Assembly: GCA_022822005.1 (NCBI GenBank)
Contig: JAJECO010000061.1
Span: 20,720-84,719, forward strand
DNA from: Candidatus Poribacteria bacterium
GTDB lineage: Bacteria > Poribacteria > WGA-4E > PCPOR2b
Length of the DNA: 64,000 nt
Direction: 5' to 3'
The position numbers and the translations under genes are program-made. This document shows positions 1 through 8,349 of the stretch, piece after piece. How positions within the stretch are numbered: position 1 is the stretch's first letter; every line of letters begins with the position of its first letter. A model generated the notes under the pieces. It did not search any database and had not been told where the DNA came from. It saw only the letters and a list, made by a program, of their open reading frames with translations.

Positions 1-1
1 C

Positions 2-859
2 GGTCCCAATCCGGACGGAGTCGTCGACAAAAGTGTGCCGATCTTGGGTTGCCATAACGTAGACGGTTCGTTGATAGGGATGTTCTTCAGCTACTGCTGC
101 CACCCGACAATCCTGTTGGGACCAGAGATCTCTGGGGACTATCCGGGACAAGCTCAACTGGCGCTGGAGACCCGACATAATCAGGCTGTTGCACTGTATC
201 TGCCCGGTATGTTCGGAAATGTGCGCCCCAATCTGTCGGAGGAGGGAAGGTTCAGAAAGGGCACCCCGCGTGATGCGATGCACTGTGGAAGCATGTTGGC
301 GGACGCGGTGGACGAAGCCTTAAAGGCTTGTAAGCTGGTTTCGGTTAATACCATACGCACTCGACGCCTGAAGCGACCTCTGCCGCTCGGCGAGCCGCCA
401 TCTCGTCAGACACTTGATGAAATTGCCGCCCAAGCAGTCAAATCTGCTCAAGTTACCGAGGAGGAAAAATCCGGGCGTTCGGCCTATTACGCTGGTAATC
501 AGCTGGCAATGCGTCAGTGGGTACAACAGATTCGACTGGAACAGGTGGAGTCCCGTGTCCCGACCGAGGTGGACTACACCTTCTCGCGGTGGGACATCGG
601 TGATGTTCGCTGGCTCACGTTCTCAGGTGAGTTCTTCTTGGAATACGGGTTATATGCCCAATCGCTGTTGAGAGCGGATCGGACCTTCACGCTCGGTTAC
701 ACTCAGGGCTGCCAAACCTATGTCCCAACCGCACCAGCCTTGATCGAAGGTGGTTATGAGCCAAACGCTTACAAGCGGTGGGGGCAGAGCGCACCCTTTG
801 CACCAGAGGTCGAGGACGCGGTAAAGGCAGTGATTCGGGAATTGGCTGATAATGAGTAG
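2..859 (+). CDS. Neutral/alkaline ceramidase-like protein, 3' part only
   Basis: The reading frame is open from base 2, so the gene begins outside the window; a GTG at 35 is an internal codon, not a convincing start. The visible 286 residues match the neutral/alkaline non-lysosomal ceramidase family: an N-P-D-G stretch at the very start, a CCHPT motif followed by SGDYPG (about nt 96-150), and a G-rich stretch GMFGNVRPN near nt 208-234. True ceramidases carry GDVSPN there, with Ser as the nucleophile; here Arg stands at that place, so amide hydrolysis of ceramide is doubtful. Members in environmental bacteria are often annotated only as hypothetical ceramidase-like proteins. It ends convergently with the M20 peptidase gene. 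Confidence 0.7.
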   Translation, partial: GPNPDGVVDKSVPILGCHNVDGSLIGMFFSYCCHPTILLGPEISGDYPGQAQLALETRHNQAVALYLPGMFGNVRPNLSEEGRFRKGTPRDAMHCGSMLADAVDEALKACKLVSVNTIRTRRLKRPLPLGEPPSRQTLDEIAAQAVKSAQVTEEEKSGRSAYYAGNQLAMRQWVQQIRLEQVESRVPTEVDYTFSRWDIGDVRWLTFSGEFFLEYGLYAQSLLRADRTFTLGYTQGCQTYVPTAPALIEGGYEPNAYKRWGQSAPFAPEVEDAVKAVIRELADNE

Positions 860-872
860 ATGTGGAACAAAC

Positions 873-950
873 CCCCGATAAATCCCCGATGAATCCCCGA
901 TTCCATCGGGACAGGCGGGACTCCGACAAGCCGAGAGCAGGCAGGCGGGA
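873..950. repeat. GC-rich short repeats between convergent genes
   Basis: The heptamer CCCCGAT occurs three times with 11-base spacing (873-879, 884-890, 895-901). The last copy can pair with ATCGGG at 905-910 (6-bp stem, 3-base loop). A second direct repeat, CAGGCGGGA, is at 912-920 and 942-950. The stretch separates two convergent genes and codes for nothing apparent. It resembles a dispersed REP-like or decayed palindromic element; only one clear copy is in the window, apart from a related CCCGATAAATCGGG palindrome near 53636. Confidence 0.45.
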
Positions 951-1002
951 TGCAAGCACTTGTGGTTTCCCTTTCTTCAGGGATTGAAGAAAAAAATGTG
1001 TG

Positions 1003-2166
1003 TCAGAATTGTGTCATGATCTGATGATAGATATCGACGGCTTTTATAACTTGGTCACACTCAACCCACTCAACTGCGGCATGTGCCTGATCAATACTGC
1101 CGGGACCAAACACGATCGAAGGAATACCGACTGAGGTAAATTTACTGGCGTCAGTACCGTAAGGAACTCCCGTTATCTCTGATCTGCCAATCACAGATTC
1201 ACACGCACTGACAGCGACCTGCACGATCTGGGCATCTTCTGGCGTTTCCATCGGGTTGTCCATCAGGTACGGTGTCTCCATCGTGACATCCAAGTCTGGA
1301 TCAGCGGCTCGCGCGCGGGCTAACCGTTCCTGAAACGGTACGAGGGCTTCCTCCGGTGTCTCACCGGGGATAACCCGACGATCTATATCAATAACACATT
1401 CGTCAGCCACGAAGTTCACCTGCACACCCCCGGAGATAACGCCAATATTGAGTGTTGGACTGCCGGTGAGTGGATGGGTCATAGAGCCATAGGTCGGTGC
1501 GATTTCATCCTCAATCGCGCAAATCAGTCGCGTCATTTTTGAAATGGCGTTTATGCCGAGATACGGCTTCGCGCTATGTGCAGCGACCCCTTTGACGACG
1601 ACATGAAAACGCGCCAACCCCTTGTGTGCTCGAATAACCGCCAAATCGGTCGGTTCCGAGACTACTACGGCTTCCGCTTGGAGGGTGTCTGCCAATCGTA
1701 GTGCCCCCTTAAAGCTGAACTCCTCATCCACAGCCCCAGCGTATTTGATGGTGCATGGCGGTTTAACCCCAGCTTCCTTGAAACGCTTCATCGCGTGTAT
1801 CATTGCGACGCCACCCGCTTTTGTGTCGCAGGCGCCGCGACCATAGAGCAGGCCATCCCGGATGTGCGGTTCATAGGGCGGGATGGTCATAACGCCAACA
1901 GAAGCCGTGTCCATGTGACATTCAAACAGTAACACGCGGTCTGGGTTTTCACCTTCTAATGTCGCGATGATATTGCTTCTCCCCGGTAACACCTCGTCTG
2001 TTTCGTAGGGGATATCCAAGGCGTCGAAGAAATTCCCAAGGTATTCGACCATACCTGCTTCACCGCGCTCCCCACCCGGTAGACTGGTGTTTATGCTCTC
2101 AATCGCCACAACGTCTTGCAGCGTGGCGAGCACCTCATTATCACTGCGTACCCACGATTGGCTCAT
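1003..2166 (-). CDS. M20 family metallopeptidase (ArgE/DapE type)
   Basis: A 387-aa di-zinc amidohydrolase/peptidase of the acetylornithine deacetylase / succinyl-diaminopimelate desuccinylase family. Zinc-site motifs are in order: ECHMD (His84, Asp86), GACDTKAG (Asp114), VDEE (catalytic Glu148 with Glu149), SEPTD (Glu171) and a C-terminal QAH histidine. The dimerisation-domain motif AAHSAKP is present. The ATG at 2166 is chosen over the preceding TTG at 2169 because an AGGAG lies 7 bases upstream. The substrate cannot be told from sequence: neighbours are a PhyH oxygenase and a Gfo/Idh oxidoreductase rather than arginine or lysine biosynthesis genes, so a catabolic N-acyl-amino acid or peptide deacylase is as likely as ArgE or DapE. 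Confidence 0.85.
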   Translation of the reverse strand: MSQSWVRSDNEVLATLQDVVAIESINTSLPGGERGEAGMVEYLGNFFDALDIPYETDEVLPGRSNIIATLEGENPDRVLLFECHMDTASVGVMTIPPYEPHIRDGLLYGRGACDTKAGGVAMIHAMKRFKEAGVKPPCTIKYAGAVDEEFSFKGALRLADTLQAEAVVVSEPTDLAVIRAHKGLARFHVVVKGVAAHSAKPYLGINAISKMTRLICAIEDEIAPTYGSMTHPLTGSPTLNIGVISGGVQVNFVADECVIDIDRRVIPGETPEEALVPFQERLARARAADPDLDVTMETPYLMDNPMETPEDAQIVQVAVSACESVIGRSEITGVPYGTDASKFTSVGIPSIVFGPGSIDQAHAAVEWVECDQVIKAVDIYHQIMTQF

Positions 2167-2294
2167 CAATTCTCTCCTTTTCGTAAGAGTTGAACACCTT
2201 TCACATCTTAATTTAGGGATAACCAGACAGAATCAGAGAAAACATAAAACGAAGTTATGCTCTCACTGACGGCATCTTTTGGTCTGGTCTGTCC

Positions 2295-2317
2295 CAGTAG
2301 GTTCCTTTCCCCTACTG
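2295..2317 (-). terminator. Hairpin just after PhyH stop codon
   Basis: CAGTAGG (2295-2301) and CCTACTG (2311-2317) form a perfect 7-bp stem with a 9-base loop, three bases beyond the stop of the minus-strand PhyH gene. No U-run follows on the minus strand, so it is at best a weak or factor-assisted terminator or a 3'-end stabiliser. Confidence 0.35.
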
Positions 2318-2320
2318 CTC

Positions 2321-3214
2321 TTATTCTGCCCAACGATACATCTTCTTAGGCATGGTATCCGCCTTCGCTGCATCCCATGCCTCGATCCAAGCCTGATGAT
2401 CGTGCGTCACACACTCCGGCTGTTCACGGCTACGCACCTTAATCCCCGGCAACGGTCTGCCCCCCGGTTTTCGTGCATCGTGCCAGCGCAGATCTAAGCT
2501 CCAACGAACCTCGTCCGATAGGTTGGGAAGTGAGCCGTGTGGGGTCCGGCAATGGATGAAAATCACCCCGCCTTTCTTTACCGGTATCGTCACCGGTTTA
2601 CCTTCGGGCATCACTTCTGGGGCAATCGTCCAGCCGTAGGGACATCTCACATGTCTCCGAATCTCGCCATGATGCAGCCTCGGATAGAGATGTATCGTTC
2701 CGTTCTGTATGGTCGCGTCTATGAGGGGAATCCACGTCGTCACAACGAGCGTATTGTCCGCCTCCGGCATTAGCACAGCGGCATCCTGATGGAATGGTGA
2801 CTGTTGTATCCAGTTGTCATACCCATCACCCATCACAGGTTCGGGTAATTTTGGGCGCACATGATGCGTCGGATTGCAATAAATCTCTGGTCCGATAATC
2901 GGTTCAAGCAAATCGAGTAGATTGGTATTATGCAGAAAGTCAAAGACCGGACGACGAAGATTCACAGGAAACGACACCTGGCCCTGAAGGGGATCTCCCG
3001 ATTCCTTCGTCAGCCAAGCGATGCGCCGGTTGAAGGGTTCGCCCTCATGACGTTCCTGTATTTTTCCATCCGCGTATAACTCTTCAGCGATGGTATCAAT
3101 AAGCGCCTCAAAGTCTGCAATCAACGGATTCAGGTCGTCATCGTTTAACGCATCTTCTACAACCAAATAACCGTTCGTGTGAAAGGCTTTAACCTGTGCT
3201 TGAGTAAGTCCCAT
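2321..3214 (-). CDS. Phytanoyl-CoA dioxygenase (PhyH) family oxygenase, canonical HxD
   Basis: 297 aa, a Fe(II)/2-oxoglutarate-dependent oxygenase of the PhyH family. The iron-binding triad is intact: His132-Gln-Asp134 (FHQDAAVL) and distal His226 (TPHGSLPN); Arg237 (RWSLDLR) is placed to bind the 2-oxoglutarate carboxylate, eleven residues after the distal His. A GAGGA ribosome site lies 7 bases before the ATG. Most of these proteins in environmental genomes hydroxylate unknown small molecules; phytanoyl-CoA is not implied. It lies 60 bases downstream of a Gfo/Idh oxidoreductase on the same strand, suggesting a shared transcript. Confidence 0.88.
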   Translation of the reverse strand: MGLTQAQVKAFHTNGYLVVEDALNDDDLNPLIADFEALIDTIAEELYADGKIQERHEGEPFNRRIAWLTKESGDPLQGQVSFPVNLRRPVFDFLHNTNLLDLLEPIIGPEIYCNPTHHVRPKLPEPVMGDGYDNWIQQSPFHQDAAVLMPEADNTLVVTTWIPLIDATIQNGTIHLYPRLHHGEIRRHVRCPYGWTIAPEVMPEGKPVTIPVKKGGVIFIHCRTPHGSLPNLSDEVRWSLDLRWHDARKPGGRPLPGIKVRSREQPECVTHDHQAWIEAWDAAKADTMPKKMYRWAE

Positions 3215-3274
3215 TGATAAGTCCTCAATCTGTGATATTTCACTCGTTCATTTAATGAACAAATGAACCATCTT

Positions 3275-4225
3275 CTATGAACGCACCCCCGATAAAATCG
3301 CCTCCGCCAGTTCCATTGTCTTGATCGCTTCATCCAGATTTGCTGCGGGGAGTGAAACGGGGCTGTCTGCTTTGATACAATCGAGGAAGTATCGGTTTTG
3401 CTCCTCCGTACCGCTGGTGCCTCTTCCACTCAACTCGTGCTGCTGACCATCGCAGAAAACCGTGCCCTGCGATACCCCTTCGAGATAGGCAGAGATGTCC
3501 CGTCCGTGAATTTCATAACGTTCGAGGCGCGCATCCGTTGTATAGTTAGCAGCAAGATGGGCAACGCAACCGTTCTCGAACAGGATAAGCGCAGCATGGA
3601 CATCTTTGTACTCGGAGATTGTACGGCGTACGACGCTATGCACCTCCTCCACCTCTGCTCCTGCCATGGCGCGAACGATGTCAAGTGCATGAATCGGTGT
3701 TTCAAGAAACATATTATCCATCAAATGTTCGGGAAAGCGACCTGATTTTATAAATCCGGTTATGCTCTTGTGAAATTCCCCGACAAGCTGCGTGACAGCA
3801 CCGCGCGCTTCAACCATCTCTCGTGCTTCGACAATGATGGGATGGAAGCGACGGTTCCACCCAACCATGCCTTTGGCACCCGTGCGGGCAGCAGCGTCGC
3901 GCAAAGCCGTGGTTTCCGCCACACTCAGCCCCGGTGGTTTCTCCATCAGCGTGTTGATTCCCCGTTCTAAACAAGGCAACGCCGCCTGTCCGTTGAGATG
4001 TGCCGGTGTTGCGACAAATACTGCATCCAGTGATTCTGCGTCTAACATCTCATCTACGCTTGCATAGCGTCCCGCTATGTTGAATTCCTCGCCTGCGGCA
4101 TTTCGCGCTGCCTCGATCGGATCACAAACAGCGACCATCTTTACATCATCAAATTCTTGAAGCACTCGCACATGTCCAAGACCTCGTCCACCGCAACCAA
4201 TTAAAGCAACCTGTAATTCTGACAT
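3275..4225 (-). CDS. Gfo/Idh/MocA family oxidoreductase
   Basis: NAD(P)-dependent sugar or cyclitol dehydrogenase-type protein, 316 aa from the preferred ATG at 4225. An in-frame ATG at 4240 exists, but the purine-rich GGGGGAAAA between the two is a better ribosome site for the second. The N-terminal Rossmann fold has GCGGRG (residues 10-15); the family's EKP loop is E95-K96-P97, with the catalytic Lys present, and the C-terminal domain has the H179xxD182 pair. The substrate is unknown. It probably shares a transcript with the PhyH gene downstream. Confidence 0.88.
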   Translation of the reverse strand: MSELQVALIGCGGRGLGHVRVLQEFDDVKMVAVCDPIEAARNAAGEEFNIAGRYASVDEMLDAESLDAVFVATPAHLNGQAALPCLERGINTLMEKPPGLSVAETTALRDAAARTGAKGMVGWNRRFHPIIVEAREMVEARGAVTQLVGEFHKSITGFIKSGRFPEHLMDNMFLETPIHALDIVRAMAGAEVEEVHSVVRRTISEYKDVHAALILFENGCVAHLAANYTTDARLERYEIHGRDISAYLEGVSQGTVFCDGQQHELSGRGTSGTEEQNRYFLDCIKADSPVSLPAANLDEAIKTMELAEAILSGVRS

Positions 4226-4377
4226 GAATTTTTCCCCCATATTGCACTACAGTTAATCTGCCTGTTGCACAAATGACAACGAATGAAAGGATTTTAGTTC
4301 GGTAATGAACCAATAAACTAACGGGTTATTTAGAGAACACAGCAGCAGCCCAATAAAACGAGTTATTCCCTTCCTGT

Positions 4378-7251
4378 TTACGGTTGAAGTTGCCGTAGGT
4401 GCTGTTCCGCATCTGCCTTCCATTCGGCAGGCGGGTCCAGTCCGAGGAAGCTTTTCCACCGACTAATTGCTTGCTGCCTTTTGCCGGCGTACTCATACAT
4501 CAAGGCGAGGTTGTAGTTCGCCGTCAGATTCTTTGGGTCCAACTGAATCACCATTTCAAAATGCTCTGTTGCTGCGCCAAGGCGATCCAGATAGTAGAGG
4601 GTGCTTGCATAGTTAATCAGCGTTGTGACATGGTTCGGCTGTAACTCTAAGGCTTTCTCCAATACTTCTACAGCACGCCCATAGTCGGTGCTATAGCTGC
4701 TGTAAAGATCGCCGAGCCGCTGATAGGCGACGACAGATTCTGGGTCGATTTCAAGCTCCTTTTCAAAATAGGCGATCGCTTTCTCGTGCTCGTCTTCCGA
4801 TTCCGCTATTAGTCCAAGATTAAGATAGATGCCTGCATATACTTTATTGAACTCAAGCGTTTTCAATAATATCTCTTTGGCTTCCTGATGCTGATCCAGA
4901 TCCATATAAGTCATGCCGAGGTAGTAATACGCCTCGGAATTGTTCGGTTCAAGCGTTATTACCCGTTTGAAATCGTCCGCAATCTGACCGTATCGGTAGA
5001 GCGTGGCACCGATCTGTTTGTAGCGGCGTGTGATCAGTCCGCGATAGAAGTAGGGTGGTGCATAGTCGTCTTTCAAACTGATGGTCTGGTTATATTCCTC
5101 GACCGCCATTGCCGCATAGGCGTCATAATCTTCCAAAGTCTCAGCATACCGGTCTAGCAGGCGTGCGTAGCGGAAGTGCCAATCATAATGCCTGTCGTCG
5201 TATTGGTTCGCTAGACCGAAGTGCTTGATAGCCTTTTCGATCTCCTCGCGTTCCTCAAAAATTACTCCCAAGGCGTACTGTGCCTGCGGATGGTTCGGTT
5301 CGAGCTCCAGACCCGGTTCGTACACGCGGATGGCGTTATCCCTATCACCTCGCCGCAGATATAACCGCCCAAGGTGGAGGAACGAGTCAGGTCGCGAGGG
5401 ATCGAGTGTGATTATCGTTTCGTGCTGCGCGATGGCACTATCTGTATCCCCTTGCGTTTCATACAAGGACGCAATCTGGAGGTGCGCATCGAGGTGGTTC
5501 GGATCGAGATTGACGGTTGCCAAGAAAGCGTTGAGAGCTTCCTCGGAGCGCTCCAATTCAAGGTGTGAAAGACCGGAAAGGTAGTACGCTTCAATATTCG
5601 TTGGATCCAGTGCGGTTAAGCGGGTCAGCATTATCAGCGCGTTTTGTGTGTCACTCTGATCTAGATAGATCTGTGCTGACCGTGTCAGGGCATCCGTACG
5701 GTTCGGATCAAGTTCAAGGGTTCGCAGATAAAAGTGCAAAGCCTCTGCTCCATCCTCGGCTGATTCGTAACTGCGCCCAAGCAGGTATGTCGCTTCAATA
5801 TCCTCCGGATAGATGAGAATAAATTTCTTGAACGGCTCAATTGCGAGATCATATTGCTCGGCGTCGAAAGCGGAGCTGCCCTGATTGAAGAAATAGCGTT
5901 CTAGGTCTGGATCCAACCCAATTGCGCGCAGATAGGACGTTCTTGCCTTCTCATAATTCTCCTGTAGATGGTAAGCGTCCCCTAAAAACCTATAAGTATC
6001 TAGCAGGTGTTGCGCTGAAAATTCGACATCGGCGTCGGGTTCATCTGAGCTAAGCAACGCTACCACTCTTTCGTAAGATTGGATAGCATCGGTCAAGTTG
6101 CCTGCGTCAGCCTGTATTTGAGCGTAGTAGAACGACGCACGTGGGTCGTCGGGGAGGACAGCCAGAAACCGCTTAACGATGGACCCCGCCTCATCTCTCC
6201 CCATCAGGCCAGCATGATAGGGAGCGAGTTGTTCCATGAAGTGGTCTTTGAGCGAGATATCTGCTTTGATCGCTTCCCTATAGCGTGCAACCGCGAGGTC
6301 GACCTGCTCCGTGGCGTAATAGAGTTCGCCAAGTTGGAGGAGTGTGGCGGTATGGGTCGGGTCAATGCTCTCAATTATGCGTCCAAATATATCTATAGCC
6401 CTCTCTCGGTTGCCTTCTTGAGCGAAAATGGTTCCCAATTCATACAGGTCCTCTGCTGTATAAGATTGGTATTGCTTGCCCGTTTCATATGCTCCCCATG
6501 CGTCATCAAAGAACCCGTCTTTTGCGAGAACCTGCCCCAATTTGAAATGCGCCTCCGCAAATTTAGGATTACGATAAACTGCTTCCTCAAAGGCTTCCCG
6601 GGCAGCGTTGTCATTCCCCTGTTTGAAGTATGCCAACCCGATTCCGTAGTAGGGACGTGCCCATTTTGAGTTTATCTTCTGAACAGTCTGAAAAGATTCA
6701 AGCGCAGCTTCGGGGTTATCCTGTTGGAGGTAGATCTCACCCAATCGATAGTGGGCGGGGAAATACTCGGGATTCAATTTCAAGCACGCCTTCATTTCTT
6801 GGGCTGCCAGTGCCAACTTGCCCTGTTCTTGATAGATCGCACCAAGGCTGAAATACGCCTGTGATAGAGTTGGATCGAGCAAGAGTGCTTGCTGAAATTC
6901 GTGTGCAGCCTTTTCAAATAAGATCGCGGTCTGTTTCGTGTCTATCCTACCTTGTATGGCGTAAGCGTAACCTAAGCCGTAATGCAAACCCGCGTTGAGG
7001 TGTTCTGAGGCTGCGTCAACTTCGTAAAGGGAGACGAGGACTGCAAGATGGCCTTCCTCTTTCCACTTGTTAACCAAGTCACGATGTTTTTGAACCTGTT
7101 TCTCGGGTTTTTTCTCTTTGAGAACCTTGCGGTAATCTTTTTCAACCGCTTTACGCTGTTCTTCGCTTCCCACTGTAGTCGTAGGTGTTACGATTAAAGG
7201 TATCATGATCAGTAGTAGGTATCGAAATAGCTTCGCTTGTAGTGAATTCAT
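4378..7251 (-). CDS. Large exported tetratricopeptide-repeat protein
   Basis: 957 aa. Residues 1-29 look like a signal peptide (short basic start, hydrophobic LLLIMIPLIV core). After a charged linker of about 50 residues, almost the whole protein is tandem 34-residue TPR units, roughly twenty, with recurring W/Y-LG-Y-G-A-F-A-P patterns (for example near residues 125-260 and 690-950). TPR solenoids bind proteins; with a signal peptide this one should act in the periplasm or at the envelope. A ribosome site AGGAAAA precedes the ATG. The partner is unknown. The pdxA gene lies 45 bases upstream in the same direction. Confidence 0.85.
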   Translation of the reverse strand: MNSLQAKLFRYLLLIMIPLIVTPTTTVGSEEQRKAVEKDYRKVLKEKKPEKQVQKHRDLVNKWKEEGHLAVLVSLYEVDAASEHLNAGLHYGLGYAYAIQGRIDTKQTAILFEKAAHEFQQALLLDPTLSQAYFSLGAIYQEQGKLALAAQEMKACLKLNPEYFPAHYRLGEIYLQQDNPEAALESFQTVQKINSKWARPYYGIGLAYFKQGNDNAAREAFEEAVYRNPKFAEAHFKLGQVLAKDGFFDDAWGAYETGKQYQSYTAEDLYELGTIFAQEGNRERAIDIFGRIIESIDPTHTATLLQLGELYYATEQVDLAVARYREAIKADISLKDHFMEQLAPYHAGLMGRDEAGSIVKRFLAVLPDDPRASFYYAQIQADAGNLTDAIQSYERVVALLSSDEPDADVEFSAQHLLDTYRFLGDAYHLQENYEKARTSYLRAIGLDPDLERYFFNQGSSAFDAEQYDLAIEPFKKFILIYPEDIEATYLLGRSYESAEDGAEALHFYLRTLELDPNRTDALTRSAQIYLDQSDTQNALIMLTRLTALDPTNIEAYYLSGLSHLELERSEEALNAFLATVNLDPNHLDAHLQIASLYETQGDTDSAIAQHETIITLDPSRPDSFLHLGRLYLRRGDRDNAIRVYEPGLELEPNHPQAQYALGVIFEEREEIEKAIKHFGLANQYDDRHYDWHFRYARLLDRYAETLEDYDAYAAMAVEEYNQTISLKDDYAPPYFYRGLITRRYKQIGATLYRYGQIADDFKRVITLEPNNSEAYYYLGMTYMDLDQHQEAKEILLKTLEFNKVYAGIYLNLGLIAESEDEHEKAIAYFEKELEIDPESVVAYQRLGDLYSSYSTDYGRAVEVLEKALELQPNHVTTLINYASTLYYLDRLGAATEHFEMVIQLDPKNLTANYNLALMYEYAGKRQQAISRWKSFLGLDPPAEWKADAEQHLRQLQP

Positions 7252-7296
7252 TTTTCCTACCCTTTCTTATCGTAACAATCTGATCGAACAAAACCG

Positions 7297-8316
7297 CTAT
7301 CCGATTTTGCGTCGGTTCAGAGACATCGTGACCGCCAACTTCATCGCTGCCTTCATACTACTGGGATCTGCCTGATTCTTTCCCACAATGTCGAATGCCG
7401 TTCCGTGGTCGACAGATGTCCTAACGATGGGAAGCCCCAGCGAAACGTTGATGGTGTTTTCAAAGTCCAGCAGCTTCATGGGTACATGACCTTGGTCATG
7501 ATACATCGCCACCACGAGGTCATAACTACCCCTAACCGCCTGTATAAAAATTGTGTCGGCGGGGAATGGTCCCTCGCACATCAGTCCCATTTCTTGAGCG
7601 GATCGGATTGCGGGAACGATGATGCCAAGATCTTCGCTTCCGAATAATCCATTTTCACCAGCATGCGGGTTCAGGCCACACACAGCGATTCGCGGTTCGG
7701 CAAAGCCAAGAGACTGGAGCGCTTCATGACCGAGTTGAATCGTACGCAGAATTCTGGAAGTGTGTAGCTCACAAGCACTCCGCAAGGAGCAGTGGGTGGA
7801 GACGTGGATAACCCGTAGGCGATCATTGACAAGCAACATGCGTGACTCTGCTGCTTCGGACAGCTCTGCAATAAATTCTGTATGCCCCGTGAAATTCTGT
7901 CCACTTAAAGACACCGCCTCTTTATTCAACGGGGCGGTTACCATCGCGTCTGCTTGACCGTCGAGGCACAGTTGGGTTGCTGTGCGAACATATTCGAGAG
8001 CCGCGCTGCCGCAGGCTGCACTAAGTTTGCCGATCGCGAACTGGGAAGGTTCAATTTGACGTGCATCTATCAAGGATATCTGCGCCACGCTGTGATCAGA
8101 TCGCTGTAGGGAATTCCCATCTCGAATGGCCCAATCCGGTCGTTTCAACCCGATCCGCGCCCCTGCCATCTCCAGAATAGCTGCATCGCCGATGACCACC
8201 CAGCGGGCAGTGTTTAGCAACTCCTGATCTGCCAGTGCTTTAAGGACAACCTCGGGACCGATACCGGCTGGATCGCCAGTAGTGATTGCAATTGTTGGTA
8301 ATGCGTCGTTTCCCAT
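7297..8316 (-). CDS. pdxA: 4-hydroxythreonine-4-phosphate dehydrogenase
   Basis: 339 aa, close to the usual PdxA length. It oxidises 4-phosphohydroxy-L-threonine with NAD in the DXP-independent arm of pyridoxal-5'-phosphate synthesis. It shows the family signature GDPAGIGPE (14-22), the APLNKEA loop (128-134), GHTEF (144-148) and the three metal-binding histidines in IHVSTH (His175), LNPHAGENG (His218) and MYHDQGH (His273). PdxA2-type homologues acting on threonate/erythronate phosphates share these motifs, so the pyridoxine role is likely but not proven. A perfect hairpin covers its ribosome site (8320-8335). Confidence 0.88.
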   Translation of the reverse strand: MGNDALPTIAITTGDPAGIGPEVVLKALADQELLNTARWVVIGDAAILEMAGARIGLKRPDWAIRDGNSLQRSDHSVAQISLIDARQIEPSQFAIGKLSAACGSAALEYVRTATQLCLDGQADAMVTAPLNKEAVSLSGQNFTGHTEFIAELSEAAESRMLLVNDRLRVIHVSTHCSLRSACELHTSRILRTIQLGHEALQSLGFAEPRIAVCGLNPHAGENGLFGSEDLGIIVPAIRSAQEMGLMCEGPFPADTIFIQAVRGSYDLVVAMYHDQGHVPMKLLDFENTINVSLGLPIVRTSVDHGTAFDIVGKNQADPSSMKAAMKLAVTMSLNRRKIG

Positions 8317-8319
8317 ATT

Positions 8320-8335
8320 AGAGGGATTCCCCTCT
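8320..8335 (-). promoter_or_regulatory. Hairpin that hides the pdxA ribosome site
   Basis: On the minus strand AGAGGG-GAAT-CCCTCT is a perfect 6-bp stem with a 4-base loop, ending 3 bases before the pdxA ATG. The purine arm AGAGGGG is also the only Shine-Dalgarno-like sequence, so the stem would sequester it and could limit translation. Confidence 0.4.
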
Positions 8336-8349
8336 CAGTTTTTACCTTG

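Noticed and set aside
973..996. Intrinsic terminator TTCTTCA-loop-TGAAGAA with an adjacent A-run
   Set aside because: On the plus strand the hairpin is followed by A, not T; on the minus strand the T-run comes before the hairpin, so neither direction fits.
6079..6669. 196-codon plus-strand frame
   Set aside because: It lies antisense inside the TPR gene, has no ribosome site and no family resemblance; repeat-rich coding often leaves such antisense frames.
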